A DNA stretch of 55,734 bases from an uncultured Bacilli bacterium (GTDB taxonomy: Bacteria > Bacillota_I > Bacilli_A > RF39 > UBA660). How positions within the stretch are numbered: the stretch's first letter is position 1; each line of letters starts with the position of its first letter. The stretch covers positions 1 through 55,734 of the forward strand of contig CAKOHI010000010.1 in assembly GCA_934085585.1 (NCBI GenBank), written 5' to 3'. The notes beneath the pieces were generated by a model. That model searched no databases, was not told where the DNA came from, and was given only the letters and a program-made list of their open reading frames with translations. A program made the translations under genes and the position numbers. Positions 8,953 through 16,679 of this stretch are shown piece after piece.

Positions 8953-9519
8953 TTATTTTTCCTCCTCGAGTAACATCAATGCCTTAAACTCACTAGATAA
9001 AAGTTCACTAATTTGTTTATCGCCAAGAACTATTGCATCACTTGCTAAAAGCGTAGCAATACCATGTGTAAACAACCACATCTTTACATGAAAAGACTTT
9101 AAATCTTTACCAACTAAACTAGTACTCATGTTAATATACTTTTCTACTTCATTAAAATTACCATCTGCTGCATCAATAAACTCACCTATAGAAAGATTGG
9201 TCTTACTCATAAATAATACTTTAAATAAATTCTTTTCTTCTTTGGCAAACTTTATATAATTAATACCTGTTTGTTTATATTTAGGCATTTCATCATTCAT
9301 ATTATTTATTAAAAAATCATAAAAGTATTTAATCATAAGCTTTTTTAATTCTTCCATTAATTTTTCACTATTTTCAAATTGATAATATATTGGTCTTATT
9401 GAACAATTTAACCTTTTTGCAATTTCTCTATTACTAACAAATTCAATCCCATTTTCTCTCACTATTTCTAAAGCTGTATTTAATATATCATCTTTACTTA
9501 TACTAATCTTTTTTGGCAA
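8953..9519 (-). CDS. TetR/AcrR-family transcriptional regulator
   Basis: A one-component repressor: the N-terminal helix-turn-helix spans about residues 10-50 (VSNREIAKRLNCSIRPIYYQ), and a helical ligand domain follows. I prefer the TTG start at 9519 because GGAAGG lies seven bases upstream. A longer reading from ATG at 9558 would begin inside the operator palindrome and the promoter. It heads the operon with the small protein, the ABC exporter and tag. By family precedent it represses this operon and is released by an exporter substrate. Confidence 0.88.
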   Translation of the reverse strand: MPKKISISKDDILNTALEIVRENGIEFVSNREIAKRLNCSIRPIYYQFENSEKLMEELKKLMIKYFYDFLINNMNDEMPKYKQTGINYIKFAKEEKNLFKVLFMSKTNLSIGEFIDAADGNFNEVEKYINMSTSLVGKDLKSFHVKMWLFTHGIATLLASDAIVLGDKQISELLSSEFKALMLLEEEK

Positions 9520-9539
9520 TTTATCACCTTCCCAACTAT

Positions 9540-9568
9540 ATTGTATCACGTGATACATTATTAGTAAA
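9540..9568 (-). promoter_or_regulatory. Exporter-operon promoter with TetR operator palindrome
   Basis: On the minus strand TTTACT, 17 bases and TACAAT form a sigma-A-type promoter. A perfect 16-base palindrome, TGTATCACGTGATACA (9542-9557), fills most of the spacer and overlaps the -10 box. An operator here would block polymerase, as expected for autorepression by the adjacent TetR protein. Confidence 0.8.
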
Positions 9569-9597
9569 GAAAAAACTAAATGCTTCTACATTTAGTC
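9569..9597 (-). terminator. Intrinsic terminator after decarboxylase remnant
   Basis: On the minus strand ACTAAATG pairs with CATTTAGT around a six-base loop and is followed by TTTTTT. The stem contains the stop codon of the remnant ORF at 9592-9696 and insulates it from the exporter promoter. Confidence 0.8.
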
Positions 9598-9696
9598 ATT
9601 ATAAACTTCTTTAGCTAGATTAAATACAGCCCAAGCTTTTGGCCATCCAGCATAAAATGCTACATGAGTAATCACTCCGACCATTTCTTCTCTCAT
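9592..9696 (-). pseudogene. Remnant of a carboxymuconolactone decarboxylase-family gene (C-terminus)
   Basis: A 34-codon reading frame encodes EMVGVITHVAFYAGWPKAWA and then FNLAKEVY. This is the characteristic C-terminal end of carboxymuconolactone decarboxylase (CMD/AhpD-like) proteins. The N-terminal part is missing: an in-frame TAG lies two codons upstream of the ATG, and the catalytic Cys-containing region is absent. It keeps its own terminator. It is most likely a deletion remnant rather than a functional small protein. Confidence 0.75.
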
Positions 9697-9716
9697 ACCC
9701 TAATTATAATACTTTT

Positions 9717-10094
9717 CTAATTGAATGCAATTTCTGTATCAATATTATCATCAACGATAGCAATTATCAAAAATATAATACCACTTATTAAAATTAAAAA
9801 CGATCCAATAAATGATGCGTATCTAAGGACAACTCTTTTATTGCTATCCTCCGGTTTTAATTTCAATATATCATCATAAGAATCTTTAGCAAAATAATAA
9901 TATATAAGTAATAATATACTAAAAATAAGTATCATTAACCATTGATATTCTTTTTTACTTTTTTCACTTTTAGTTAAAATATAGTTTTTTTCCTTACTAT
10001 TTGCATACCAACTTAAAACAATAATACCAATATATATTATCCATATATAATTTTCTATTTTAATATCTTTTAATTTACTTAAATCTTCATCCAT
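9717..10094 (-). CDS. Small membrane protein of unknown function
   Basis: The 125-residue product has three hydrophobic helices (about residues 13-31, 50-69 and 87-113), separated by short charged loops, and an acidic N-terminus. No family is recognised. No convincing Shine-Dalgarno site precedes the ATG, so expression or the exact start is uncertain. The neighbours are a decayed decarboxylase gene downstream and a non-coding tRNA region upstream. Confidence 0.5.
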   Translation of the reverse strand: MDEDLSKLKDIKIENYIWIIYIGIIVLSWYANSKEKNYILTKSEKSKKEYQWLMILIFSILLLIYYYFAKDSYDDILKLKPEDSNKRVVLRYASFIGSFLILISGIIFLIIAIVDDNIDTEIAFN

Positions 10095-10192
10095 AATAAA
10101 TTATATTATTTTGGGCTTTCAGTTCATACCCGCAAGTTCAAAATAGTTTGATAACAATGTATTAGAGAATTTTACAATTTTTATTACATCCA

Positions 10193-10275
10193 TTGACATA
10201 TTTTACAAAAAGTTGTATATTATACTTATTGAATGTGGTCGTGCTGACTTTCCAGTGCGGTCACATTTTTATTTG
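10193..10275 (+). ncRNA. Candidate very short RNA: strong promoter plus immediate terminator hairpin
   Basis: TTGACA (10193), a 17-base spacer and TATATT (10216-10221) make a near-consensus promoter. Only about 10 bases past the expected start, a 15-base-pair stem (AATGTGGTCGTGCTG with its partner at 10253-10267, four G-T wobbles) closes a six-base loop and is followed by TTTTTATTT. The unit would make an RNA of about 45 nt with no room for an ORF. It could be a regulatory RNA or part of a mobile palindromic element. I recognise no family. Confidence 0.45.
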
Positions 10276-10303
10276 ACAACGGCCAATTTTTATGGCCAAT
10301 TTG

Positions 10304-10333
10304 CAAAAAAAAGAATATTATTTCTAATATTCT
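10304..10333 (-). terminator. Intrinsic terminator of tRNA-Met
   Basis: On the minus strand AGAATATTA pairs with TAATATTCT around a GAAA loop and is followed by eight T residues. It lies 12 bases past the CCA end of the tRNA gene. Confidence 0.85.
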
Positions 10334-10345
10334 CTAGAATTCATT

Positions 10346-10422
10346 TGGTAGCGAGAGGGAGATTCGAACTCTCGACCTGCCGGGTATGAACCGGATGCTC
10401 TAGCCAGCTGAGCTATCTCGCC
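10346..10422 (-). tRNA. tRNA-Met (CAT), elongator type
   Basis: A 77-base cloverleaf reads GGCGAGA at the acceptor, TAGCTCAGC in the D arm, anticodon loop TTCATAC and GAGTTCGAATCTC in the T arm, with an encoded CCA. The loop TTCATAC is typical of elongator methionine tRNA rather than the lysidine-modified Ile or initiator forms. The promoter at 10434-10462 and the terminator at 10304-10333 make it a single-gene unit. Confidence 0.93.
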
Positions 10423-10433
10423 ATGACTACTAA

Positions 10434-10462
10434 ATAATATCAAAAAAAAAGACTTTTGACAA
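10434..10462 (-). promoter_or_regulatory. tRNA-Met promoter embedded in the upstream terminator
   Basis: On the minus strand TTGTCA, 17 bases and TATTAT sit about 12 bases upstream of the tRNA. The -35 box is the hairpin loop region of the CAP-gene terminator, and that terminator's T-tract forms most of the spacer. Confidence 0.7.
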
Positions 10463-10472
10463 GTCTTTTTTA
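10442..10472. terminator. Terminator of the CAP-domain gene
   Basis: AAAAAGACTT pairs with AAGTCTTTTT around a five-base loop. It is flanked by T-runs on both strands, so it can work in both directions. It closes the minus-strand CAP gene and overlaps the tRNA-Met promoter. Confidence 0.8.
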
Positions 10473-10489
10473 ACAATTTCCATTAATTT

Positions 10490-11755
10490 TTAGTAAGAAA
10501 ATAGTTGTACCCAATAATATGTACCTTGAAATTTAATTACTCCAACGCCAATTTTAGTAAAAGAAGAATCAATCATATTTTCATAATGACCTTGAGAACC
10601 TTTCCAAGCGTATGAAACTTCCTTTGCATTTCGTTGTCCCATTGCTATGTTTTCACCTATACCATAAATATCTTGTCCAAAATCTTGCATAATGTAATAG
10701 CACATATTTCCATCAGGTCTTTCATGAGAAAATTTATTTGAATAAGCCATTTCAATTGCCCTAACCATCGCCGCTTTAGTTAATGTTTCATCAAGAACCA
10801 AAGAACTTTTTTGAACTTCACTTCTAAATTCATTTGTATATTTAACTACATCATTTACTTCACTTTTATACATATTCATATTTTCTATTGCTTCAGGTAA
10901 CATATCTGCAGTTTTAGCATTAAAATTTTTAGCATCAACTTCACTATGTGTATACTCATCAATTAGTTTTTTAGATCCATCACTATATACTTTATAAGTT
11001 TTTATATGCCAAATGTTTAGTATCGTACCATAATTTAATTCTTTAGTTTCTTTTGTTGTTTCAGTTTCTTTCTTAACAAAAGTTACTTTGTTATTGTTAC
11101 TACTACTATTATTATTACTTTGGTTATTATTAGCATTATTTTTTGTACTTGTTTTATTACTTGTTTGCTTCTTTAAAATTTCTAATTTTGTAGTTTCTTC
11201 AACCTCATTACCACTACTATCTTTAGCAATAATTACAATATCATAAACCCCTACATTCTTATAAGTCTTATCTTCCTTAAAAGATAAAATACAATCTTCT
11301 AAACTATTATCAGAACATTCTTCTACAAAATCATTAACATCATATTTATCATTAACATTTATACTTAAATCCTTTAACTTTAAAACAGGTTTTGTAGTAT
11401 CTACTACATTTAATAAACTTTTATATTCTTTATCATTATTCTTAATAACTACTTCATAAGTACCTAATTTATCATATTTTTCTAAAAAAGTAACATCTTC
11501 TCCATCCTTTTTATAATTTATTTCTAAACCATCATCTATTTTTTTATTATCAAAAAAATCTTCAACTTTAAAAATATCACTCATAATTTCTGCAGTTACT
11601 TTCTTTTTCGCTACTACTTCTGCTTTAACCTCATCAACTGAATTAACTTTTATTTTCTTATTTTGTTTATAACAATATATTCCCAAAAAAACTAATGCTA
11701 CGGCCACCAAACTCATTACACCAATCATCACATATTTCTTAAAATTATTTTTCAT
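10490..11755 (-). CDS. Membrane-anchored CAP-domain (SCP/PR1-like) protein with Ig-like domain
   Basis: The protein has an N-terminal membrane helix (about residues 7-30) and a DUF5011/HYR-type Ig-like domain (about 85-195, with TKPVLKLKD and KDSSGNEV). An Asn/Ser-rich linker follows, then a C-terminal CAP domain (about 300-421). The CAP landmarks FSHERPDG, GENIAMG, GSQGHYENM and IGVGVI are all present. In spore formers, CAP proteins of this type (YkwD-like) are extracellular and of unclear biochemical function. The ATG at 11755 follows GGTGG at good spacing, so the three residues further upstream (GTG start) are probably not translated. Confidence 0.85.
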   Translation of the reverse strand: MKNNFKKYVMIGVMSLVAVALVFLGIYCYKQNKKIKVNSVDEVKAEVVAKKKVTAEIMSDIFKVEDFFDNKKIDDGLEINYKKDGEDVTFLEKYDKLGTYEVVIKNNDKEYKSLLNVVDTTKPVLKLKDLSINVNDKYDVNDFVEECSDNSLEDCILSFKEDKTYKNVGVYDIVIIAKDSSGNEVEETTKLEILKKQTSNKTSTKNNANNNQSNNNSSSNNNKVTFVKKETETTKETKELNYGTILNIWHIKTYKVYSDGSKKLIDEYTHSEVDAKNFNAKTADMLPEAIENMNMYKSEVNDVVKYTNEFRSEVQKSSLVLDETLTKAAMVRAIEMAYSNKFSHERPDGNMCYYIMQDFGQDIYGIGENIAMGQRNAKEVSYAWKGSQGHYENMIDSSFTKIGVGVIKFQGTYYWVQLFSY

Positions 11756-11880
11756 TACTACCACCTTTTTTATATTTCTATTCCATCCTCAATAATTATA
11801 ATACAAAAATTTTTTTCTATTCAATAAATTTGTTCTAAAAATCTATTTATTTCATAGACTTATTTTGGGAGGACAAGCAT

Positions 11881-14463
11881 ATGGGCTTAAACGAAAAAGA
11901 AGTAATTATTTCTAGAAAAGAACATGGTACAAATGAAATAACAAAACAAAAGAAAAATACATTTTTACATCTTTTGTTAGAGTCTTTAGGAGACCCAATT
12001 ATCAAAATATTATTAATTGCATTAGGAATCAAAGTTGTGGTACTTTTTCGTGATTTTGATTGGTATGAAACAATCGGTATTTTAATTGCCATATTTTTAG
12101 CTTCATTCATTTCTAGTATCAGTGAATATGGTTCTGAAAAAGCTTTTTCAAGACTGCAAGAAGAACAATTAAAAACTAAAGCAAAAGTTAAAAGAAATGG
12201 TGGAATAAACGAAATACCATCTGGGGAAATAGTTGTTGGTGACATTGTCATTTTAAATAGTGGTGATAAAATACCTGCCGATGGATATTTAATTAAAGGT
12301 TCATTAAGTGTTGATGAATCAGCCCTAAATGGTGAGACAAAAGAAGCCAAAAAATTAAGTAAAAACGGGCCCGTAATTAGTGATGTAAATCGAGTATATC
12401 GGGGTTCAGTTGTATATAACGGTGAAGCACAAATGTTAGTTAGATGCGTCGGAGATAAAACAATATTAGGTAAAATATCTCAAGAATTACAAGAAGTCGT
12501 TCCCGAAAGTCCTTTAAAAATTAAACTTCGTGGGCTAGCAAAAACTATAAGTAGAATTGGATACATCGGAGCATTATTAGCAAGCATTTCCTATCTATTT
12601 GCAAGTATTGTAATAAACAATAATTTTGATTCTGATTTAATAATGGCAACTTTAACTGATGCACCAGTTATGTTTAATCATTTGTTATATGCTCTTACAT
12701 TATCAGTAACTATCATTGTTGTGGCAGTTCCAGAAGGTTTACCAATGATGATAACTTTAGTATTATCAAGTAATATGAAAAAGATGTTAAAAGATAATGT
12801 TCTAGTTAGAAAACTAGTTGGAATTGAAACCGCAGGTAGCCTAAATGTCCTTCTTACAGATAAAACAGGTACACTTACAAAGGGAGTTTTAAAAGTTACT
12901 GAATTCGTTACTCCAGATAATAAAGTTTATAAAGACTTAAATGAAGTTAAAAAAAGTAAAAATTACAAAGAATTATATAATTCATTTTATTATAATAATG
13001 CTAGCATAATTAGTAAATCAGAAATTATCGGTGGAAATTCTACCGATCGAGCATTACTGGAATTCATCAAAGAAGATAAAACAATTAGTGAAAAAGTAAT
13101 AAAAAAAGAACCATTTGATAGTAAATACAAATATAGTAGCGTTACTTTAAATAATGGTATCACTTATTATAAGGGAGCTAGAGAAGTATTATTATCAAAA
13201 TGTAAAAAGTATTTAAATTCATTTGGCAATGAAGTAAGTTTTATAAATAAAAATTTAATTGAAAAGAAAATTGACATGTATACTAAAAATTCTGGCCGAG
13301 TTCTTATTTTTGCTTATGGAAAAAATAAAGACGATCTAACCCTTTTAGGCTTTGTTAATATAAAAGATGAATTAAGAGATGAAGCTAAAGAAGGAATAAA
13401 ATTAATTAAAAGTGCTGGAATTAAACCTATCATGATAACAGGGGATGCAATAGATACTGCTACATCTATTGCACGTGAGGTTGGTCTTATAGATATAAAC
13501 AACAATTTAGTAATTGATAGTAATACTCTAGCTCAAATGAGTGATGATGATATAAAGAAAAACTTATCGAAAATAGCTGTTATAGCTAGAGCTTTACCAC
13601 AAGATAAAAGTAGAATGGTTAGCATTATAGAATCAATGGATTTAGTTGTAGGTATGACCGGAGATGGTGTAAATGATGCTCCCGCCCTAAAAAAAGCAAA
13701 TGTTGGATTTGCTATGGGAAGTGGTACCGAGGTTGCTAAAGAAGCTGCAGATATTGTAATTCTTGATAATAATATTTTATCAATTAGTAAAGCTATTCTC
13801 TATGGAAGAACAATATTTAAAAGTATTAGAAAATTTATTATTTATCAATTAACAGTAAATATGTGTGCTTTAGTTTTATCAATCGTAGGTTCTTTTATCG
13901 GAGTTACAACCCCGATTACAATTGTACAAATGTTATGGCTTAATATGATTATGGATACATTCGCCGGAGTAGCATTTTCATATGAAGCACCATTAAAAGA
14001 ATATATGGAAGAACCACCAAAGAAAAAAGATACACCAATTATGAATAAATATATGTATAGTGAAATTATTTGGACTGGAATTTATTGTGCATTACTCTGC
14101 ATAATGTTTTTAAAACTACCAATATTTAAAGAACTAATTAGAACAGGAAATGATAACAAATATTTAATGACCGCCTACTTTGCAATGTTTATTTTTATGG
14201 GCATATTCAATGCTTTTAACGCTCGAACAGTAAGGATAAATACTTTTGCAAATTTAGGCAAAAATAAAGTATTCATCACAGTTTTCACATTTATATTTAT
14301 TGCCCAACTTTGGATTATTTATCATGGCGGTGACATATTTAGAACATATGGTTTAAAAACAAATGAATTATTATTAGTTTTAATACTAGCTTTAAGTGTA
14401 TTTCCAGTTGATTGGTTAAGAAAATATATTTTAAAGAAAAAAGGTATAGCCATCAGAGTCTAA
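11881..14463 (+). CDS. P-type calcium-transporting ATPase
   Basis: This 860-residue P2-type ATPase exports cations, most likely calcium, across the cytoplasmic membrane. The features run in order: an N-terminal cation-ATPase domain, the actuator motif ALNGET (148-153), the PEGLP ion-site helix (284-288), the phosphorylation motif DKTGTLT with Asp327, and the hinge GDGVNDAP. Six C-terminal helices follow, including NMIMDTFAGVAFSYE. The layout matches the PMCA-like bacterial group (YloB/LMCA1 relatives). GGGAGGAC precedes the ATG. It is divergent from the CAP gene and followed by an RNA-rich spacer. Confidence 0.92.
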   Translation: MGLNEKEVIISRKEHGTNEITKQKKNTFLHLLLESLGDPIIKILLIALGIKVVVLFRDFDWYETIGILIAIFLASFISSISEYGSEKAFSRLQEEQLKTKAKVKRNGGINEIPSGEIVVGDIVILNSGDKIPADGYLIKGSLSVDESALNGETKEAKKLSKNGPVISDVNRVYRGSVVYNGEAQMLVRCVGDKTILGKISQELQEVVPESPLKIKLRGLAKTISRIGYIGALLASISYLFASIVINNNFDSDLIMATLTDAPVMFNHLLYALTLSVTIIVVAVPEGLPMMITLVLSSNMKKMLKDNVLVRKLVGIETAGSLNVLLTDKTGTLTKGVLKVTEFVTPDNKVYKDLNEVKKSKNYKELYNSFYYNNASIISKSEIIGGNSTDRALLEFIKEDKTISEKVIKKEPFDSKYKYSSVTLNNGITYYKGAREVLLSKCKKYLNSFGNEVSFINKNLIEKKIDMYTKNSGRVLIFAYGKNKDDLTLLGFVNIKDELRDEAKEGIKLIKSAGIKPIMITGDAIDTATSIAREVGLIDINNNLVIDSNTLAQMSDDDIKKNLSKIAVIARALPQDKSRMVSIIESMDLVVGMTGDGVNDAPALKKANVGFAMGSGTEVAKEAADIVILDNNILSISKAILYGRTIFKSIRKFIIYQLTVNMCALVLSIVGSFIGVTTPITIVQMLWLNMIMDTFAGVAFSYEAPLKEYMEEPPKKKDTPIMNKYMYSEIIWTGIYCALLCIMFLKLPIFKELIRTGNDNKYLMTAYFAMFIFMGIFNAFNARTVRINTFANLGKNKVFITVFTFIFIAQLWIIYHGGDIFRTYGLKTNELLLVLILALSVFPVDWLRKYILKKKGIAIRV

Positions 14464-14468
14464 ACTAC

Positions 14469-14497
14469 TTGAAATTTTACAATAAATATGCTACTAT
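14469..14497 (+). promoter_or_regulatory. Promoter of structured RNA copy 1
   Basis: TTGAAA (14469-14474), a 17-base spacer and TACTAT (14492-14497) lie right after the ATPase gene. They would start RNA close to the first hairpin of the duplicated element. Confidence 0.75.
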
Positions 14498-14503
14498 AGG
14501 TAT

Positions 14504-14623
14504 ATATGAAACAAGAATTCATATATTAAAAAAGGAAACATTTGATTTTTGCATGTTGAATGTTACCGTTTCTTAATTGATATGTTTATTTGGATATTTA
14601 CTATCACAAATAAACATTTTTTT
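14504..14623 (+). ncRNA. Structured RNA of a duplicated pair, copy 1
   Basis: Three parts are visible. The 5' hairpin pairs ATATATGAA with TTCATATAT. A core (about 14530-14573) begins GGAAACATTTGATT and ends GAATGTTACCGTTTC, able to pair its own ends. The intrinsic terminator has TGTTTATTTG pairing with CAAATAAACA around a 14-base loop and seven T residues. No ORF with a ribosome site is seen. A second copy lies about 350 bases downstream with the same order of parts. The family is not recognised; possible roles are a trans-acting sRNA or an antitoxin RNA. Confidence 0.65.
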
Positions 14624-14735
14624 AATGAACGTAAAAGTTTCATTAAAAAAATCTTAAAGTGTTTAATCACAATAAGCACCAACTCCTTTCATATATTCCA
14701 AAACCCCCATATAGAGAGGTAAGTCAATATGTCAG

Positions 14736-14767
14736 GCCGGTAACACTCAACAATCAAATTGTTTCCA
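14736..14767 (-). repeat. Inverted, diverged third copy of the RNA core
   Basis: On the minus strand this reads GGAAACAATTTGATT, then GTTGAGTGTTACCGG. It matches the plus-strand cores of the two flanking RNAs apart from a few missing bases in the middle. About 45 bases further on this strand an AAAGGAG site (14683-14689) precedes a possible 35-residue ORF (14563-14670, GTG start). That ORF is hydrophobic and basic and would overlap the 3' half of RNA copy 1. The site-to-start spacing is poor (12 bases, or 3 to an earlier GTG), so the ORF is doubtful. Confidence 0.5.
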
Positions 14768-14849
14768 TAAATTAATTATATCAAACATGTGGCTTTATGT
14801 AAATGACAAAAGTAATAAAATGTGGCCTTCAAAACATGATAAGACGAAT

Positions 14850-14970
14850 ATATATGAATTTTTAATTCATATATTAAAAAAGGAAACATTTGATTTTAGG
14901 ATGTTGAATGTTACCGTTTCTTTGTGTTAATGTTTACTTGGATAATAATTACAACAAGTAAACATTTTTT
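14850..14970 (+). ncRNA. Structured RNA of a duplicated pair, copy 2
   Basis: It has the same architecture as the copy at 14504. The 5' hairpin pairs ATATATGAATT with AATTCATATAT around three bases. The core is nearly identical to copy 1. The terminator pairs TGTTTACTTG with CAAGTAAACA around a 14-base loop, followed by six T residues. The terminator stem differs from copy 1 by a T-A to C-G pair change, a compensatory substitution that supports RNA structure. I see no consensus promoter upstream of this copy. Confidence 0.65.
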
Positions 14971-15015
14971 CATATTTAAAAACACACACGCAATTAAGCA
15001 TGTGTGATATTTTAT

Positions 15016-15285
15016 TTATCCTTTAGTTTCATTATCTTGTAGTTTTCTTGTTTCAATTAAATCTGCTATTCCGCCTGCACTCATCGTAGACATAATACAT
15101 ACAACAATTGAATTAAGCAAGTTATCATCAATATGTAGAAAATAACAAACTACTCCACTCAAAATACCAATTACCACATTTTGAATAGGAATAAACTTAT
15201 TAGGAACATTCTCGATAAATATTTTTGTAATTGCTCCAAAAACATATGCCACAAGCATTATTATAACTGATAATGATATAGTCAA
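15016..15285 (-). CDS. Phage-type holin-like protein (orphan)
   Basis: The 89-residue protein has two to three hydrophobic segments and a charged C-terminal tail ending near LIETRKLQ. This resembles Phage_holin_5_2-type holins of Bacillota phages, which form pores for endolysin release. The start is TTG, with a strong GGGGGTG site before it. No endolysin, portal or other phage gene is nearby, so it is an orphan. It may be a prophage relic or a host holin-like protein. The neighbouring duplicated RNAs might be linked, but nothing proves it. Confidence 0.6.
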   Translation of the reverse strand: MTISLSVIIMLVAYVFGAITKIFIENVPNKFIPIQNVVIGILSGVVCYFLHIDDNLLNSIVVCIMSTMSAGGIADLIETRKLQDNETKG

Positions 15286-15363
15286 GATATCACCCCCTTT
15301 AAAGGTTATCCATCTTACTATATCTTATGAGCTAGTCCCAAAATCATAAATTACTTATGCCCT

Positions 15364-16665
15364 TTATTCACTTTTATTTTTAAATTGTAAAATAATCGGA
15401 GTACCATCAAAATCAATATTATTTCTAATTTGATTTTCTAAATATCTTTCATAACTAAAATGTATTAATCCTTTATTGTTTACTGAAAAAGTAAACTTCG
15501 GAGGACAAGTGCCAGTTTGACTTACAAAATATATTTTAAGTCTTTTTCCTTTATAAGAAGGTGGTTCATGTAAACTAACAGCTTCCATAATAATATTATT
15601 TAGTAAACTAGTTTTTACTTCTTTTCTATTATTATTATAAGCATTTATTACTTCAGGCATTAAAGTATTAACACGTTTTTTAGTTTTAGCACTTAAAAAC
15701 ACTACATGAGCATAAGGAATAAATTGAAATTCATTCTTTATTTCTTCCTTCCAATGTTTAATATCACTATCTGGATTATTTATTGTATCCCATTTATTTA
15801 CACAAATTACAATACCTTTACCAGCATCCAAAGCATATGATGCTATATGTTTATCATGTTCAATAATACCAGTCGAAGCATCAATTACTAATACACAAAC
15901 ATCACTTCTATCTATAGCTTTAAGACTACGAATCAAACTATATTTTTCAACAGATTCATAAATCTTACCTTTTTTTCTCATTCCTGCGGTATCAATAACA
16001 GTAATTTCTTCATGATTATATTTAAATTTAGTATCTATTGCATCTCTAGTTGTACCAGCAATATCACTAACTATAGCTCTATCTTCATTTAATAAAGCAT
16101 TAATTAAACTACTTTTTCCAACATTTGGTCTACCTATTATAGAAAATTTAATTGAATTATCTTGAATAACATCTTCTTCTGGTAAATCACTTGTAATGGT
16201 ATTAAGTAATTCATTAATACCTAGATTATGTGAAGCACTAACTGCAATTAACTCACTAAATCCTAATTCATAAAAACTATATAAATTATCTTTTCTTTTA
16301 TCATTATCTAGTTTATTAACAACCACAATTACAGGTTTACTTGATCTATGTAATATTTCTGCAACTTTTCTATCACTTGCATCTATTTCTTCAATACCAT
16401 CAACTACAAATAATACCAAATCAGCTTCATCAATTGCTAAAGTAGCTTGAGCAAGTATATCTTTTTGAAAATCATCATCACCAAAAGATATACCACCTGT
16501 ATCAATTAAATGAAATCTTTTATTGTTATATTCAACTTTACCATATATTCTATCTCTAGTAACCCCCGGAGTATCCATAATAATAGATTTATTTTCTTTA
16601 ATTAATCTATTAAATATACTACTTTTACCTACATTTGGTTTACCTACTAAACATACTGTTTGCAT
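15364..16665 (-). CDS. der: Ribosome-assembly GTPase Der (EngA)
   Basis: Der is the tandem-GTPase factor needed for 50S subunit maturation. Two G domains are visible: GKPNVGKS (residues 8-15), with DTPGVTRD and DTGG; and GRPNVGKS (about residue 178), with GTTRDAID and DTAG. A C-terminal KH-like domain (about 350-433) follows. The 433-residue length is standard. GGGAGG precedes the ATG. It lies downstream of the prepilin and engB genes on the same strand with short gaps, forming a likely three-gene operon. Confidence 0.96.
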   Translation of the reverse strand: MQTVCLVGKPNVGKSSIFNRLIKENKSIIMDTPGVTRDRIYGKVEYNNKRFHLIDTGGISFGDDDFQKDILAQATLAIDEADLVLFVVDGIEEIDASDRKVAEILHRSSKPVIVVVNKLDNDKRKDNLYSFYELGFSELIAVSASHNLGINELLNTITSDLPEEDVIQDNSIKFSIIGRPNVGKSSLINALLNEDRAIVSDIAGTTRDAIDTKFKYNHEEITVIDTAGMRKKGKIYESVEKYSLIRSLKAIDRSDVCVLVIDASTGIIEHDKHIASYALDAGKGIVICVNKWDTINNPDSDIKHWKEEIKNEFQFIPYAHVVFLSAKTKKRVNTLMPEVINAYNNNRKEVKTSLLNNIIMEAVSLHEPPSYKGKRLKIYFVSQTGTCPPKFTFSVNNKGLIHFSYERYLENQIRNNIDFDGTPIILQFKNKSE

Positions 16666-16679
16666 AACTAACCTCCCTT

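Noticed and set aside
10115..10140. TTCATACCCGCAAGTTC resembling part of tRNA-Met
   Set aside because: Only a short stretch resembles the anticodon and T-arm bases; no cloverleaf can be drawn.
11090..11165. Repeat-like ATTATTATT tract as a possible DGR template or CRISPR-like array
   Set aside because: It encodes the Asn/Ser linker of the CAP protein, with no regular spacers and no similarity to the variable region.
11847..12350. 167-codon minus-strand ORF opposite the start of the calcium ATPase gene
   Set aside because: It is a shadow of the ATPase gene: low-complexity sequence, no ribosome site, and the plus-strand frame is an unmistakable P-type ATPase.
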